A stretch of 64,000 nucleotides of DNA from Girardinichthys multiradiatus. Lineage: Eukaryota; Chordata; Actinopteri; Cyprinodontiformes; Goodeidae. The position numbers and the translations under genes are program-made. Below the pieces are notes generated by a model that saw only the letters and a program-made list of their open reading frames with translations, made no database searches and was not told the DNA's origin. Below are positions 1-63,330 of the stretch, one piece after another. Where the stretch lies: NCBI RefSeq assembly GCF_021462225.1, contig NC_061805.1:48897360-48961359 (forward strand). The letters are read 5' to 3'. The number at the start of each line of letters is the position of its first letter. Within the stretch, counting starts at the first letter, position 1.

Positions 1-150
1 CAGAGATATCATCCGCATGGAAAACAACAGACATCAGCGTTGGATTATGGAGGCAGTGGAGATTAGTGTGTGAGCCCACACAGCTATGAACCAGGACAAT
101 TGGGCCTTTCAGCTTTCCTACACCTGGAGCGACATCCTCCAGCGATGAGC
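1..150 (+). mobile_element. relic of a retroelement C-terminal domain (GIY-YIG endonuclease-like tail)
   Basis: From base 3 the frame reads RDIIRMENNRHQRWIMEAVE, a stop, then AHTAMNQDNWAFQLSYTWSD. The pattern (W..EA..I........MN.D.....LS..W) recalls the C-terminal tail of GIY-YIG-type domains in Penelope-like and related retroelements. The left edge is cut by the window. Assignment is by pattern memory only. Confidence 0.4.
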
Positions 151-544
151 CAGCAGCAGGGGGCGATGTTGGCCCGTCATTATATTGACAGGGAACAACA
201 CCTGATTTTGACACATCACTTGCCACCTAGTGAGCCCTCTGATGAAGAGGTCAAAACATGTCAGGTTTGTCCGAACCGAAAGACTAGATTATATTTAAAC
301 ACAATGAACTTTATTGGAAGAGAAATATTAATTTAATAACCTGTAGTGTGCTATCATTTAAATTTCTAGTTCATGTAGTAACAACATCTCACTCATTTCC
401 GTCTCTGACATATTGACATGGATGAAAGCCCAGCACCTCCAACTAAACCTCTACTAAACTGAACTGCTTGTTTTTCCAGCCAAACTGACCGTACACCAAA
501 ATACCTGCATCAAAACAGAACCAGTATCTCTGGCTCCATTAAAG

Positions 545-605
545 GTAGCTAGAAGCTTGGGGTCATCTTTGATGACCAGCTGACCTTTCAGGATTATGTT
601 GCCTT
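545..605 (+). mobile_element. small relic of an L2/CR1-like LINE reverse transcriptase C-terminus
   Basis: One frame reads KLGVIFDDQLTFQDYVAF before a stop. This is the LGV.FD..L.F..H block that follows the RT domain in L2/CR1 LINEs. Only about 60 bp is recognisable. Confidence 0.4.
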
Positions 606-619
606 TTGACTTCACCAAC

Positions 620-735
620 GTTATGTTTGTCTGATGCTAAAACATATGTAAAACATTCAAGCAAGACAAAAACGGAACAACAGAATAAATCTGTGAGGGG
701 GCAAATACTTTTCACAGAAGTTTATAGAAGTACAG
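620..735. mobile_element. Tc1-like terminal fragment
   Basis: The end 'gggggcaaatacttttcaca' and the preceding AT-rich stretch match the terminal sequence also present in the relics at 22830 and 63190. No coding part is attached. Confidence 0.4.
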
Positions 736-885
736 AAAGCTTTGTCCCCATTTTATTGGGGTAAAATTCTCTTCTAAAAACAATGTTTCTGAAACACAAA
801 CTGTTGTTGTTTGCCCTCCAGCAATGTAACGATAAACCCCAATTATAGCAACAGTATCAGGTGTTCCCTTTCAGTCGATTCACTC

Positions 886-907
886 AGTACAACACATGAG
901 TATGGGA
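886..907 (+). repeat. left inverted terminal repeat core of the DIRS element
   Basis: The 22 bases ending in gagtatggga are the exact reverse complement of 6111-6132. The outer 20 bp of each terminus share only TGTTCCCT. Confidence 0.9.
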
Positions 908-968
908 TATCACGCCCTGCGTGTCCTGGCTGAAGCCACCTCTAATCACGCCTCCTAGGCAAATGATG

Positions 969-1020
969 TGATGACGACAGGAGACAGGCCCCGCCTGCAC
1001 TATATACCTGTCCGTCATCA
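969..1020 (+). promoter_or_regulatory. candidate DIRS promoter: inverted repeat around a TATA-like box
   Basis: Arms tgatgacgacagg (969-981) and cctgtccgtcatca (1007-1020) are near-perfect inverse copies. They flank a TATATA stretch at about 1001-1006, roughly 225 bases before the ORF1 start. Each arm holds a TGACG half-site of the kind bound by ATF/CREB factors. The promoter role is inference. Confidence 0.35.
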
Positions 1021-1229
1021 TCGTCATTACTCAGTTCTTACGCTATTCACCTCGCTAAGAACACCTCTTTGAGTCAGGCTAGCTAGCTAGCTGCTGCTGG
1101 TTAGCTCTGTGTCTCTTTCTAAGGGCTACTTGGAATTAGTTCAACTGCTTTTGTTGGAGTTAGTCACTGCTGCCTGCTGGTGAGCGTGTCTGCCCGCGAA
1201 GCACTGATTTCAAGCAGTTCGGTCTGGCT

Positions 1230-2762
1230 TTGTGGTTCGGGATGAGCACAAAGCCAACACAAGCGAAGCAGAAGTCATCTATTCGTCCCTGTCCTCAGGG
1301 GTGCGGCTTCTCGCTTCATGAGAAGGACCAGCATGAGGCTTGTCCCGTCTGTCTCGGGATCGTTCACGCTCGCAGAGCGTTGGCGGAGCCCGAAGCATGT
1401 GTGTTCTGTCGCCAGCTTCGTCGCTCAACCCTGGAGAGGCGGGTTAAATTCCTCGAAAAGGTGCTGGGAGAGGCTGCTGTCTCACGGCGAGACCCACTGC
1501 TCTCCGAGGCGGGAAACCCAGTTTCGTCCGATTCTGACGAGGACGGCTTTTCGGTCGAAGTCCCCGCTTCCAGCTGGGCAGACCATATGGAGTATGTTGA
1601 TGGGTTAGCCGATAATGCAGGTGCTCGGTCTCAGCTTCAGCTAGAACCCCTTCAGGGAGAAGAGGACGTACTCGACATCGGTTTGGATGTTCATGGTCTG
1701 TCCAATGATGAGGATGAGTCTCTGCCGAGTCAGGCTGCCGCTGCTGCGCCAGCAGACCCGGGCGACTCATATTTCTTCTCTCTTTGCCGCCGTGCAGCTG
1801 ACACACTGGACGTGGAATGGCCCTCCCCACCTCCTGCAGAGAGGCCATCACGATTCGCGGGGTTTTATCTCCCCTCGGAGCCGGCCGCAGTCAAGCATCA
1901 TCTACCCATGTTCCCAGACTTTATCTCTGAGTTGACGTCTTCATGGAATAAACCACTGTCCACCGGCGTCACGGTACCGGGTTATGGACAGTATCTGGAC
2001 CTGGAAGGCGCCGAAAAAGCCGGACTGGTGAATCTTCCGCCTATGGAACCGTCTTTGGCAGCATATCTGGCCCCATCCCAAAATCACGGTGTGGGTGGTC
2101 CAACATCGCTTCCGTCTAAGCACTGTAGGTTCTCCGCTGCTCAATTGGAGAAAATCTACAAGGCTCAAGCGACCACCGCTCTTGACCTGAGCTCCATTAC
2201 CATGCTGCAAACATACCAAGCTATGCGCTTGGCGGAACTTGGAGCCGCAACACCGCCGGAGAGCCCTGTGATGCCACTCTTGAATGAGGTGAGAATCACA
2301 GCTGACTACATCCTCTGTGTATCTCGCTGTGCAGCGCTGTCACTGGGCAGAGGGATGGCATCGACGGTGGTTGCCCAAAGGCACCTGTGGCTGACGCTCT
2401 CTGACATCCCGGATAGAGATAGAGCCGTCTACCTGGATGAACCGCTGGTAGCTGACGGGCTGTTTGAACAATCTCTTGACGCCATACAGGCGAAATTCGA
2501 GCAGAGGAAAAAGCAGACCGAAGCACTGCGCAGTATCATCCCCAGGCGAGATGTGAGACCCAAATCCAGCTCGGGCACTCGCAAACCAGCTGTACCGCCA
2601 CCCCCAGCGGAGAGGATGACGCGACCCGTGAGCTTGAACCCTCAGACGGCACAGCCACAGAACCACGGCCAAGCTCCCCGTAAGACGGCCTGGAGCAGGG
2701 GTCCTCCTCCGGGGCTCCAGAGGGACTCGACGTCCCGAAAGAAGAAAACACAGTCCTTCTAG
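1230..2762 (+). CDS. DIRS ORF1, gag-like protein (510 aa)
   Basis: Open frame of 510 codons; the fifth codon is also ATG, so the product may start at 1242. The N-terminus carries a cysteine cluster: C21-x3-C25, then C38-x2-C41 within CPVCLGIVHARRAL, then C57-x2-C60. This matches the conserved cysteine block at the start of DIRS ORF1 proteins of fish. The middle is acidic and Ser/Pro-rich. The C-terminal 100 residues are basic and Pro-rich, suited to nucleic-acid binding. Structural (capsid-like) function is inferred from position; no retroviral zinc knuckle is present. The reverse transcriptase frame starts directly after the stop in the next frame. Confidence 0.82.
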   Translation: MWFGMSTKPTQAKQKSSIRPCPQGCGFSLHEKDQHEACPVCLGIVHARRALAEPEACVFCRQLRRSTLERRVKFLEKVLGEAAVSRRDPLLSEAGNPVSSDSDEDGFSVEVPASSWADHMEYVDGLADNAGARSQLQLEPLQGEEDVLDIGLDVHGLSNDEDESLPSQAAAAAPADPGDSYFFSLCRRAADTLDVEWPSPPPAERPSRFAGFYLPSEPAAVKHHLPMFPDFISELTSSWNKPLSTGVTVPGYGQYLDLEGAEKAGLVNLPPMEPSLAAYLAPSQNHGVGGPTSLPSKHCRFSAAQLEKIYKAQATTALDLSSITMLQTYQAMRLAELGAATPPESPVMPLLNEVRITADYILCVSRCAALSLGRGMASTVVAQRHLWLTLSDIPDRDRAVYLDEPLVADGLFEQSLDAIQAKFEQRKKQTEALRSIIPRRDVRPKSSSGTRKPAVPPPPAERMTRPVSLNPQTAQPQNHGQAPRKTAWSRGPPPGLQRDSTSRKKKTQSF

Positions 2763-2764
2763 CT

Positions 2765-5026
2765 GTGGGACTTGGGACTCAGGAGTTTTGGGAGCAGGGA
2801 GACATGTTTGCCAGTTGCCGGCGGGTGCCGTCCAAAAGAGGTTTTGCTGGTGTTGTTCGGGATCCCGGTCCCAAGAGGCGCTGCGTTTCCCCCACACAGT
2901 CTCCCAAGCACAATTTCCCAACAAATGTATGTGCACTAAAAGCCCCCAGTTTGGGTGCGTTGAATGTGTTTCTGAGCACTGCAGTAGTTCCAAATGTTTG
3001 TATGGATGCTCCAAATGTTTCAATAAAGACAGTTTTTTCTATGAAAAAAAGTCTAAATCAAAGGGCTGCAGGCGACAGCCAAATGAGGCTGCACCTCTCT
3101 CGCACGTCGGGAGAGGGCAGCACCGTTCCACCAACAGTGACGCTGGCCAGTCGCCTGGCTGCACGTCTCCATATGTGGCGCGCATGCGCACTCCATCCTT
3201 GGGTGGAGAGGACCGTTGCTATGGGTTACCATTTACAGTTTCGCCGGAGACCACCCCACTTTGTTGGCGTGGTAAACACGGCAGTAATGGCCCAAGCAGC
3301 AGAGGTTCTGAGAGAGGAGATAAATACACTGTTGGCAAAAGGAGCTATCCGTGCGGTTCCCGAGTCGGACATGAACAGAGGTTGGTACAGCCGTTATTTT
3401 GTTGTTCCGAAAAAAGGGGGCGGGCTTCGTCCAACCCTGGACTTGAGAGTTCTGAACAAATACCTCCAAACATACAAGTTCAAAATGTGAACACTCAAGC
3501 AGCTTCTTAGTGCTATCAGCCCGGGCGATTGGTTCGCCACGATCGACCTGACAGACGCTTACTTTCACGTAGCGATACACCCGGACCACAGACAGTTTCT
3601 GAGATTCGCCTTTGAGGGCAAGGCGTACGAGTACCTCGTACTGCCTTTCGGTCTGTCTCTAGCGCCTCGCACATTTACAAAATGTGTAGAGGCAGCACTA
3701 GCACCTCTCAGAGAGACAGGGGTCCGCATTTTAACTTATCTGGACGACTGGGCTTTAATAGCCAGTTCCAGAGAACAGGCGACAGTGCAGCTGTCTCGGG
3801 TTCTGTCGCACATTCAAGCCCTAGGATTTTTGGTAAACTCTCAGAAAGGCTCGCTGATCCCAAGTCAACAATTTTCATTTCTCGGTCTGGAAATATGCTC
3901 CCTTACAAGCAGGGCACGTCTTTCCGACCACAGAGTGGCCGCGTTTCACCGCTGCCTCGCTCAGTTTCAGTTGGGACACAAACTGCGTTTCCAGACCATC
4001 TTACAACTGATGGGTATGATGGCATCTATGATTGCAGTAGTACCACTCGGTCTACTGAAGATGCGCCCATTCCAGCGGTGGACCCGCTCTCACCGGTTGT
4101 GTGCATGGCGTCACCGCAGCAGAAAGCTAACGATAACCACTGCCTGTATGTCGGCTCTCAGCCCCTGGCGGGAACCAGGACTGTTGTGCCGAGGTTCGCC
4201 AATAGGGAGAGTAACCTTTCGCAAGGTGGTATCCACGGATGCCTCCCTGTGGGGGCGGGGCTCGTTGTGCGATGGCATGGCCGTGAAGGGGGTTTGGACA
4301 CCAGTACAATCCAAACTCCACATAAACTACCTGGAGCTCTTAGCGGTTCTGCTGGCTCTGCAACATTTCTGCCAGGTTCTGTTAAACCAACATGTTCTGG
4401 TCAGGACAGACAACACCACTGTGATTTCATACATAAACAGACAGGGAGGGACTCGTTCACTTCCTCTCCTGAAACTATCTCACACCCTTTTGCAGTGGTG
4501 CAGCATGCATTTTCTGTCTATCAGAGCTACTCACGTCCCGGGATGTCTGAATCTGGGTGCAGATTTGCTCTCCAGAGGTGGACCTCGGGTGAGAGAGTGG
4601 AGGCTTCACCCTTCCGTGGTGGCACAAATATGGTGTCTGTTTGGGACAGCAGCAGTAGATCTTTTTGCCACCAGAGCCAACACCCACTGTCCTCTGTTCT
4701 TTTCCATAACAGATCAGGATGCCCCACTGGGAGTGGATGCCCTGGCCCATCCATGGCCCAATGTACTCCTGTATGCATTCCCCCCAGTGGAAATGATACT
4801 ACCTGTACTAGAGAGGGTGCGCAAACAGGGTCTGTCCCTAATTTTGGTAGCACCCCGTTGGCCTGCAAAGTCATGGTATTCCGAGATAATCAGCCTGCTG
4901 GCAGCAGAGCCGTGGCAGCTCCCCGTTTGCCGGGATCTCCTCACTCAGGCAGGGGGGGAGATATTTCATCCACACCCAGAGATGTGGAAGCTGCATGCTT
5001 ACCTGCTGAGAAGTCCAGCTTGTTAG
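2765..5026 (+). pseudogene. DIRS reverse transcriptase-RNase H (methyltransferase-like tail), one in-frame stop
   Basis: A single reading frame runs from 2765 (first ATG 2804) to 5026, broken only by TGA at 3488-3490. Before the stop lie the RT fingers (YFVVPKKGGGLRPTLDLRVL). After it come IDLTDAYFHVAIHP, LPFGLSLAPRTFTK and the catalytic YLDDW at 3737-3751. RNase H follows, with STDAS, ELLAV, RTDNTT and GADLLSR. The end, from about DLFATRAN through LYAFPP to LVAPRWPAKSWY, resembles the C-terminal region described as Dam-methyltransferase-like in DIRS. Removal of one nonsense codon is all that separates it from an open frame, so the insertion is likely young, or the codon is read through. Loss of function is inferred from the stop alone. 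Confidence 0.85.
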
Positions 5027-6057
5027 CCAAAGGCCTCCCCCCTGATGTGGTGGCAACAATCCAGAATGCAAGAGCATCCTCCACTAGAGGCTTATACGCT
5101 TATAAATGGAGAGCTTTTAAGCAGTGGTGTGAGGACAAGCACATTGTTCCATTTCAGTGCTCAATGGTGGAAGTTTTAACGTTTTTGCAGGATCTGTTGA
5201 ATAAAGGTCTTTCCTTTTCCACAATTAAGGTCTACTTGGCTGCCATTTCTGCCTGCCATATTGGTTTTAATGGAGTCACACCAGGTGCTCATCCTCTGGC
5301 TGTACGCTTCTTAAAGGGGGTTCGTAGACTCAGACCTGTGATTAAACCCAGCTTTCCTTCCTGGGATCTCACATTGGTACTAGAAGCTCTTTGTGACCCT
5401 CCATTTGAACCTTTGGAGTCAGTAGATGTGAAGTTCCTTTCATATAAGCTTGCTCTGCTTCTTGCTCTGACAACTGCAAAGCGAGTTGGAGACCTCCATG
5501 CTTTGTCTGTAAATCCTACCTGCATACACTTTTCACCTGATGGTTCCAAGGTCACCTTGCGACCCAATGCAGCTTATCTTCCTAAGCTTATACCTTCGGA
5601 CTACAGCTCCATGACTATGGAGCTTTCTAGTTTTTGTCCACCTCCTTTTGCATCTGAGGAACAAAGGAGGTTACACTTCCTGTGCCCTTTACGTGCACTG
5701 CGTAGTTACATTGACCGTACTCAATCTGTGAGGTTATGTGATCAATTGTTTGTGTGTATTGCTAACCCAGAAAGGGGGAAAGCTCTGTCCAGACAAAGAC
5801 TCTCTCACTGGATTGTGGAGGCTATTTCTCTAGCTTACAGCAACAGGGGTCTCCCAATGCCACGTGGTGTGAGAGCTCACTCCACCAGGGGCATAGCGAC
5901 CTCCTGGGCCCTATTTAGAGGGGTGCCCATGAGTGACATTTGTGCTACAGCCAGCTGGTCTTCGCCGCACACATTTGTAAAGTTTTATCGTTTGGATGTG
6001 ACAAACCCTTCTGTGGCTCACTCTGTTCTTTCTACTGGGTCTGAGGTGCTGCACTAG
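4873..6057 (+). CDS. DIRS tyrosine recombinase (394 aa from this start)
   Basis: The frame is open back to 3682 but overlaps the RT-RNase H frame. The ATG at 4873 gives a 394-residue protein overlapping it by about 150 bases, as usual in DIRS. An N-terminal SAM-like core-binding region (around STRGLYAYKWRAF) is followed by the catalytic domain. Visible active-site residues are R204 (AKRVGDL), H336 and R339 (HSTRG), a Trp in ATASWSS, and the nucleophile Y372 (FVKFYRLDV). It would integrate the circular DNA copy of the element by recombination. All signature residues are present and no stop or frameshift occurs. The start codon is a choice, not demonstrated. Confidence 0.85.
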   Translation: MVFRDNQPAGSRAVAAPRLPGSPHSGRGGDISSTPRDVEAACLPAEKSSLLAKGLPPDVVATIQNARASSTRGLYAYKWRAFKQWCEDKHIVPFQCSMVEVLTFLQDLLNKGLSFSTIKVYLAAISACHIGFNGVTPGAHPLAVRFLKGVRRLRPVIKPSFPSWDLTLVLEALCDPPFEPLESVDVKFLSYKLALLLALTTAKRVGDLHALSVNPTCIHFSPDGSKVTLRPNAAYLPKLIPSDYSSMTMELSSFCPPPFASEEQRRLHFLCPLRALRSYIDRTQSVRLCDQLFVCIANPERGKALSRQRLSHWIVEAISLAYSNRGLPMPRGVRAHSTRGIATSWALFRGVPMSDICATASWSSPHTFVKFYRLDVTNPSVAHSVLSTGSEVLH

Positions 6058-6110
6058 TATGCAGTGTATGATCCAGGTTTGATGGCTGCTCTGTGGGGCG
6101 TTTATATATG

Positions 6111-6132
6111 TCCCATACTCATGTGTTGTACT
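6111..6132 (-). repeat. right inverted terminal repeat core of the DIRS element
   Basis: Begins tcccatactcatgtg. Exact reverse complement of 886-907. Confidence 0.9.
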
Positions 6133-6155
6133 TCGTTACTCTCCTTCAGGGAACA

Positions 6156-7289
6156 GTAGTTATATGCATATCTTTACGTTTTAACAGGAAACTCTCAAAC
6201 TGACAGAGTTAGCTTAAAAGCACTGAACCACTACAATGGCCACAGAGCTCTTAACACACTGTTACCAGTCAGACGTAAAGGGCAAATGACCTTTTTCACA
6301 TGTTTACTTTACTCTTAGTGATTCTCATTACTTTGACTTAGCGAGGCAAATTTCTGCATGAGGCAAATTAAGACAGTGAAGCTGATTTATAGCCCCTGAA
6401 CAGCTCTGGCGTCGGGTAAATCCGATACAGATCAAGCAAACAACTTGGACTGGACGACTGCTGTGTTTAACACAGAAGAACATTCTGTCTGGCAGGACAT
6501 TGTGATGGTCTTACTGGTTGCTGGTGTTTCCAGTATACAATAATTGGTAGTGATTTGATATAGAGTGTAAAAATACTACGAGTGTAACAGTACAGTTTGG
6601 TACGTACTCAGGTTTAAAAGTCACGGTTAGGTACTTTTTCGGTACTTAATGTTTTACAAATTTTTTTTTTACTTGGGTCACTAATAAATAATATTTTTCA
6701 ATTTGTGGATCTGATTTAGTATTATTATGGTCTAAAACCTAAAAAAGTGGAAAGTTTAGAACTGACTGGAGATTTGGTTGAAATTTTATTAATGACTAAA
6801 GTAGTATAAGCAGGCATAGCCAATACCTCGACACAACAATATAAACAGCCAGTGTTAATATTTAGAAAGTTTTAAATCAGACTGTGCCCATATTTGAGAA
6901 TAAAACGTGTTTAAATTACTTTGTTTGTTCTGATATTTCCCCATCTCACTGTCCCAGCTGTACCTGAACGCAGCATACGCAGAGTTCTGTCTGATTGGAG
7001 GCTACAGGCAGCTGAATTTTACTGGTACAAGGCATAGCCTCATAATGTATCCGTTCTTAAAGGCAGGGCACAGGCTGATCGTGTCGCTGGACATTTCTTC
7101 TGCTTTTAAGATTTGTAGCTCGCCTGTGGCTGAAGAAAATTGGGAGCCGAATGCCCAGCCAAAGCGCAATTCATTCGGACCGGGATGAGGCCCACCCAGC
7201 AGGTCGGTCTATGGACTAAAGTTTTCAGTGCTGTGCTGCACCTGAAGGGTAAACCCACTAGCGATAACCTTTAGGGTCTGCCCCGATAC
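6156..7289. other. intronic sequence without recognised gene
   Basis: AT-rich intron of the matrix gene. No exon-like segment with splice sites and no clear transposon was seen on either strand. Confidence 0.6.
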
Positions 7290-7640
7290 TCACAGAATCA
7301 GGGGTACAGAACATAACCAACGGTTGTGCAGCAGGACCATGATCCAAAGCCCTCCAGCAACTCTACATCTGAATGGGTCAAAATGAAAAAAAAACACCCT
7401 GAAGGTTCTAGAGTGGGTTAATAAAAGCCCAGACCAGAATCTGACTGAGGTACTGAAAAACTCTACAATGTGGCTGAATGAAAATAATTCTACAATCCTC
7501 AAGAGTGATGTGAATGACTCATAGACCAGTTATCAGAAAAGCTCGACAGCAGCAGTTACTTTCAAGGGTGGCACAACTAGTTATTAGGTTTTAGGAGGTA
7601 ATTAGTTTTTCACACAGGGCCAAGTTGGTTTGAACAACTT
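7290..7640 (+). mobile_element. Tc1-like transposon relic (3' part)
   Basis: Heavily mutated plus-strand remnant of the end of a Tc1 transposase: the regions around 'caggaccatgatccaaagc' and 'agggtggcacaactagttat' correspond to the QDN.P.H motif and to the C-terminus plus terminal repeat (ttcacacagggcca). Same family as the relic at 22830-24060. It stops 26 bases from exon 17. Confidence 0.6.
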
Positions 7641-7665
7641 TTTTTCTTCAACCCCCCTCATTTAC

Positions 7666-60137
<52,472 letters not shown>

Positions 60138-60289
60138 CTGCAGACACACACAGAGAAAAGGTTTTGTACCGGAGACTGAAACCCCTCCTGTTCATGAACA
60201 TCCAGCTGCAGCTCAGTAAATTATCATTAAAAAGTTTATTTATTTTAGCAATTTATTTCAAAATACTTCAATTCATGAAGAATCATGAC

Positions 60290-61005
60290 ACACACAGTGC
60301 TTTATTTAAAAAAAGCTGGATCTTCACAGAGGCTTTTTGTCAGTGGTCCAAAGTGGAGAGGTACAGAACCCCAGCTGCTTAACGTCCAGTGTGAAGTTTC
60401 AGTGATGATTTGGGGTGATATGTCATCTGCTGGTTCTGGTCCACTGGGTTTTCTGAAGTCTACTGTCAGCCCAGCCATCTACCAGAACATCTTCATGCAC
60501 TTCATGCTTCCATCTGCTGACAAGCTTTATAAAGACGCTGATTTCATTCTCCAACAGAACTTGGTGGACAAAAGTTGGTCCCAAGACCATGGTGTTATAG
60601 TGCTTAATTGGCCAGCAAACGGGCCTGACCAGAACCCCATAGAGAACCTATGGAGTATTGTCAAGAGAAAGATGAGAAACACCAGACCCAACAATGCAGA
60701 TAACCTGAAGGCAGCCATCAAAGAACCCTGGGCTTTCAGAACACCTCAGCAGAACCACAGGCTGATCGTCTCCATGCCTGTTTAAAATTATTGATCTTAT
60801 GTAATATTCAAATATCTGAGGCACTGAATGTTGGGTGTTCATTATATGTAAGCCATAACCTTAAAAATGAGAAAAAACAAAGGCTTGAAATATTTCGCTC
60901 TATGTGGAATGAATCTATAAAATATATAAGTTTCACTTTTTAAAATGAATGACAAAAAAAACATATATTTTTTTTCTCCATATTAAATTTTTTGAGATGA
61001 ACTTG
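60290..61005 (+). mobile_element. Tc1-like relic (DD34E type), 5'-truncated
   Basis: Frame 60285-60785 contains VSVMIWGDMSSAGSGPLGFL, HFMLPSADKLYKDADFILQQ and NPIENLWSIVKRKMRNT. The second catalytic Asp is replaced (LQQNLV) and a segment after it is deleted. The right terminal repeat ends tttgagatgaacttg before TA. Same subfamily as 29583-31050. Confidence 0.8.
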
Positions 61006-63189
61006 TACAGAACCCTCCCACTGGTCCCATCCTAGTGGAGAGTGGAAGTTCCTCAGAAATGACTACAAGCAGTGAGACGGTGGAGAATAGAGTCAGCAAT
61101 TTAACCTTCAGGTATAATAACTGGACCTGGAGATCTGACAGACCAGTACTGGTTCGGAGCTGATGTCTGAGCTGACCCAGCATGGCTGGCTATAGGAGGA
61201 CCTCAACACAATTAATGCACATATCTCCAACATCATCAGCTGTACTGCAGAATCTTTGTTGTTTGATAGAGCAGATCTGGAAACATGTTGGGTCACCTTA
61301 AATGTCTCCACTAGCAGATCTACAGAGGTAAAGAAGAGCCAATGTGTCACACAACACCAACATAGACGTTTCATATCTAAAGAAAAGTGCAGATTGGGAA
61401 ACAAAACATATCTGCCAAATAAATAATTATCAGCTATATATTGGCTATAAGTGGTCTTGATTTTAAAATATTGGCTTCACAATAGAAAAAAACCTGTAAT
61501 CTGTAGGTCCACATGCAGGGCAATACGATCAATCAGGCTTATGCAAACCCACAAGGTGTCTCCTGGCCTTCACTGATTGTTCTGACTGACTGTCAGATGC
61601 TTCAGTATCTTCCCCATGTGACCACTCACCCCCTGGAGCCACTGCCAGACCTGCCAGCCCCTTCTAAGCTAGACCATTCCTTATCAATGTTTGGCTGTTG
61701 TTTGGAGAGATTAAGATTTAAAGGTTGTGGTTTTATTGCTCAGCTGGTGTTCAAATTCTCATTTTTATTACTCTAACTACGCAGATCGCTCTACAGTGTA
61801 GGAAAAAAAGACCCTGATTTTATATTGTATAATGACTACATCGCTATTAAATCGAATTTTACTCCAATTACAATTGGACTTGGCTTAGTGTAAATGTTAT
61901 GGCAGAAATAAAACATCAAAATAAAAACTGATCTGACCTATCTCACCTGTAAGTCTGATAAATCATAACAGTGAATTTAGTCTGGCTCCTGCAGATCCTC
62001 CACAGCTGTGATGATTGCCTGGAAAGAGGTCTGAGGTGTGGCTGTTACTGAGTTAAAATCTTCCCATCTGTCAACGACCTCTGTCATAAAACATTTACAA
62101 TCCTGCAAAAAGAGACGAACAGAGCCGGCTTTTATCCCGACAGACAAGAGGAAACTCTGTAAAGCACTTTATGGAAGCACTAAGGTTAAAATGGTGCTTT
62201 GAAAGTGGAGGGCGTTTGCTAGAATAACGTTTCAAATCCCTGAGGTTCTTCCCAGGTTAGCAGCTTTTCTTCTCCACATGTTGTCTCTGAGTGCTAATAG
62301 CCACTAATGCTGAATACAAAGAATAATAACCCAGTCCTTATTCTCCATTCTCAGCTGAAAGGTCAGGCTTTTATTGACCTCTTTACTTTTACCATCCAAT
62401 AACTCCGGGGATTTCAATTAGACTTTGAGATTATTCTAACTGAAGGGCTGAGAAGCAGCAGGTGGATGAGTCTAAACTCAGCCTTCTTTACACCAGTTAA
62501 AGAAAAAGCTCAATATTTGACCTTTTTTTTGTCAAACACGGTCCTGAGGCTTGCCCTGAAATTCACGCTGCAACAGAACTCGCAGCGGTTCCGTCTGAAT
62601 CCACCCTGTCATTCCGCTTCATCTCGTTCGTGTCGCATCTTTTTGGTGTAAATTAAGTTGGATAACTTGTAGAGATGAAGCCTGGAGAGTCAGTGCCACC
62701 AATCACAAGTAATGTGCTGTCATGAGAGTCAGAGCCGAGTCAGCTGGATTTACTGGAGGCGGTGTCGTTGCAGTAAATTACTGATTATACGGCAGATTCG
62801 ATTAAACATAAATGCCATGCTACTCATATGGAACTGTTTAAAAGTTTCTGAAGGTCTTTACTTTCTTTGGGGGGGTGGAGGGGTTCTGGTTGCTTTATCA
62901 CTGAACACTTAAACCTGAAACATTTCTCTAAAAGGAATAAAATGGGAAGTGGTCAAGAACGTTTCCAAGAGGTCAACAGCAACACTGATGAAGTACTAGT
63001 GCTCAATCTTCTGTATTCTGTGTACATCTGGACTAAGATGGATGGTCTGCATGTTTTCAACTAAAATGTTCTAAAATCTTTTTAAATTTCATATGATGGA
63101 GGTATGATGTGTTACTTTTAATTCATAATTTCATGATGGGGGTCAGGCTGGTTTAAATAGCTTTAGATACTCCCTCTTAAATCAAATGG
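61006..63189. other. intronic sequence, nothing firmly recognised
   Basis: No exon continuing the matrix gene upstream was found. Short frames show no motif. Confidence 0.5.
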
Positions 63190-63330
63190 AAAACTGTATT
63201 TTACATTTACTCTGATTATTTTTGTCTGATAATACAAACAGTTTGATGATCTGAAACATTTAAGTGTGACAAAAAGCAAACACTGAAGAAATCTCTGAGG
63301 GGCAAATACTTTTTCACGTCACTGTAGATG
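63190..63330. mobile_element. Tc1-like terminal fragment
   Basis: 'tgatgatctgaaacatttaa' and 'gaggggcaaatactttttca' are the terminal sequence of the family also seen at 22830. Confidence 0.55.

Larger units (their letters stand above)
862..6155 (+). mobile_element. DIRS-type tyrosine-recombinase retrotransposon, nearly intact
   Basis: About 5.3 kb bounded by inverted termini that both begin TGTTCCCT. Inside these, 22 bp match perfectly in inverse (886-907 and 6111-6132). Gene order is a gag-like ORF1, an RT-RNase H frame, and an overlapping tyrosine recombinase. This is the DIRS arrangement, which uses no DDE integrase and leaves no target duplication; none is evident here. The termini are the same sense as the host plus strand and the insertion lies in the intron below exon 17 of the matrix gene. 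One nonsense codon interrupts the RT; ORF1 and the recombinase are open. Confidence 0.88.

Noticed and set aside
3682..4872. Open frame upstream of the DIRS recombinase start
   Set aside because: It overlaps the RT-RNase H frame and its residues match no recombinase or other domain; it is the open shadow of that gene.
61975..62118. Exon-like minus-strand segment after tttttgcag (AIITAVEDLQEPD then stop)
   Set aside because: It ends in a stop, lacks a donor and has no CSPG pattern, so it cannot be an internal exon of the matrix gene.
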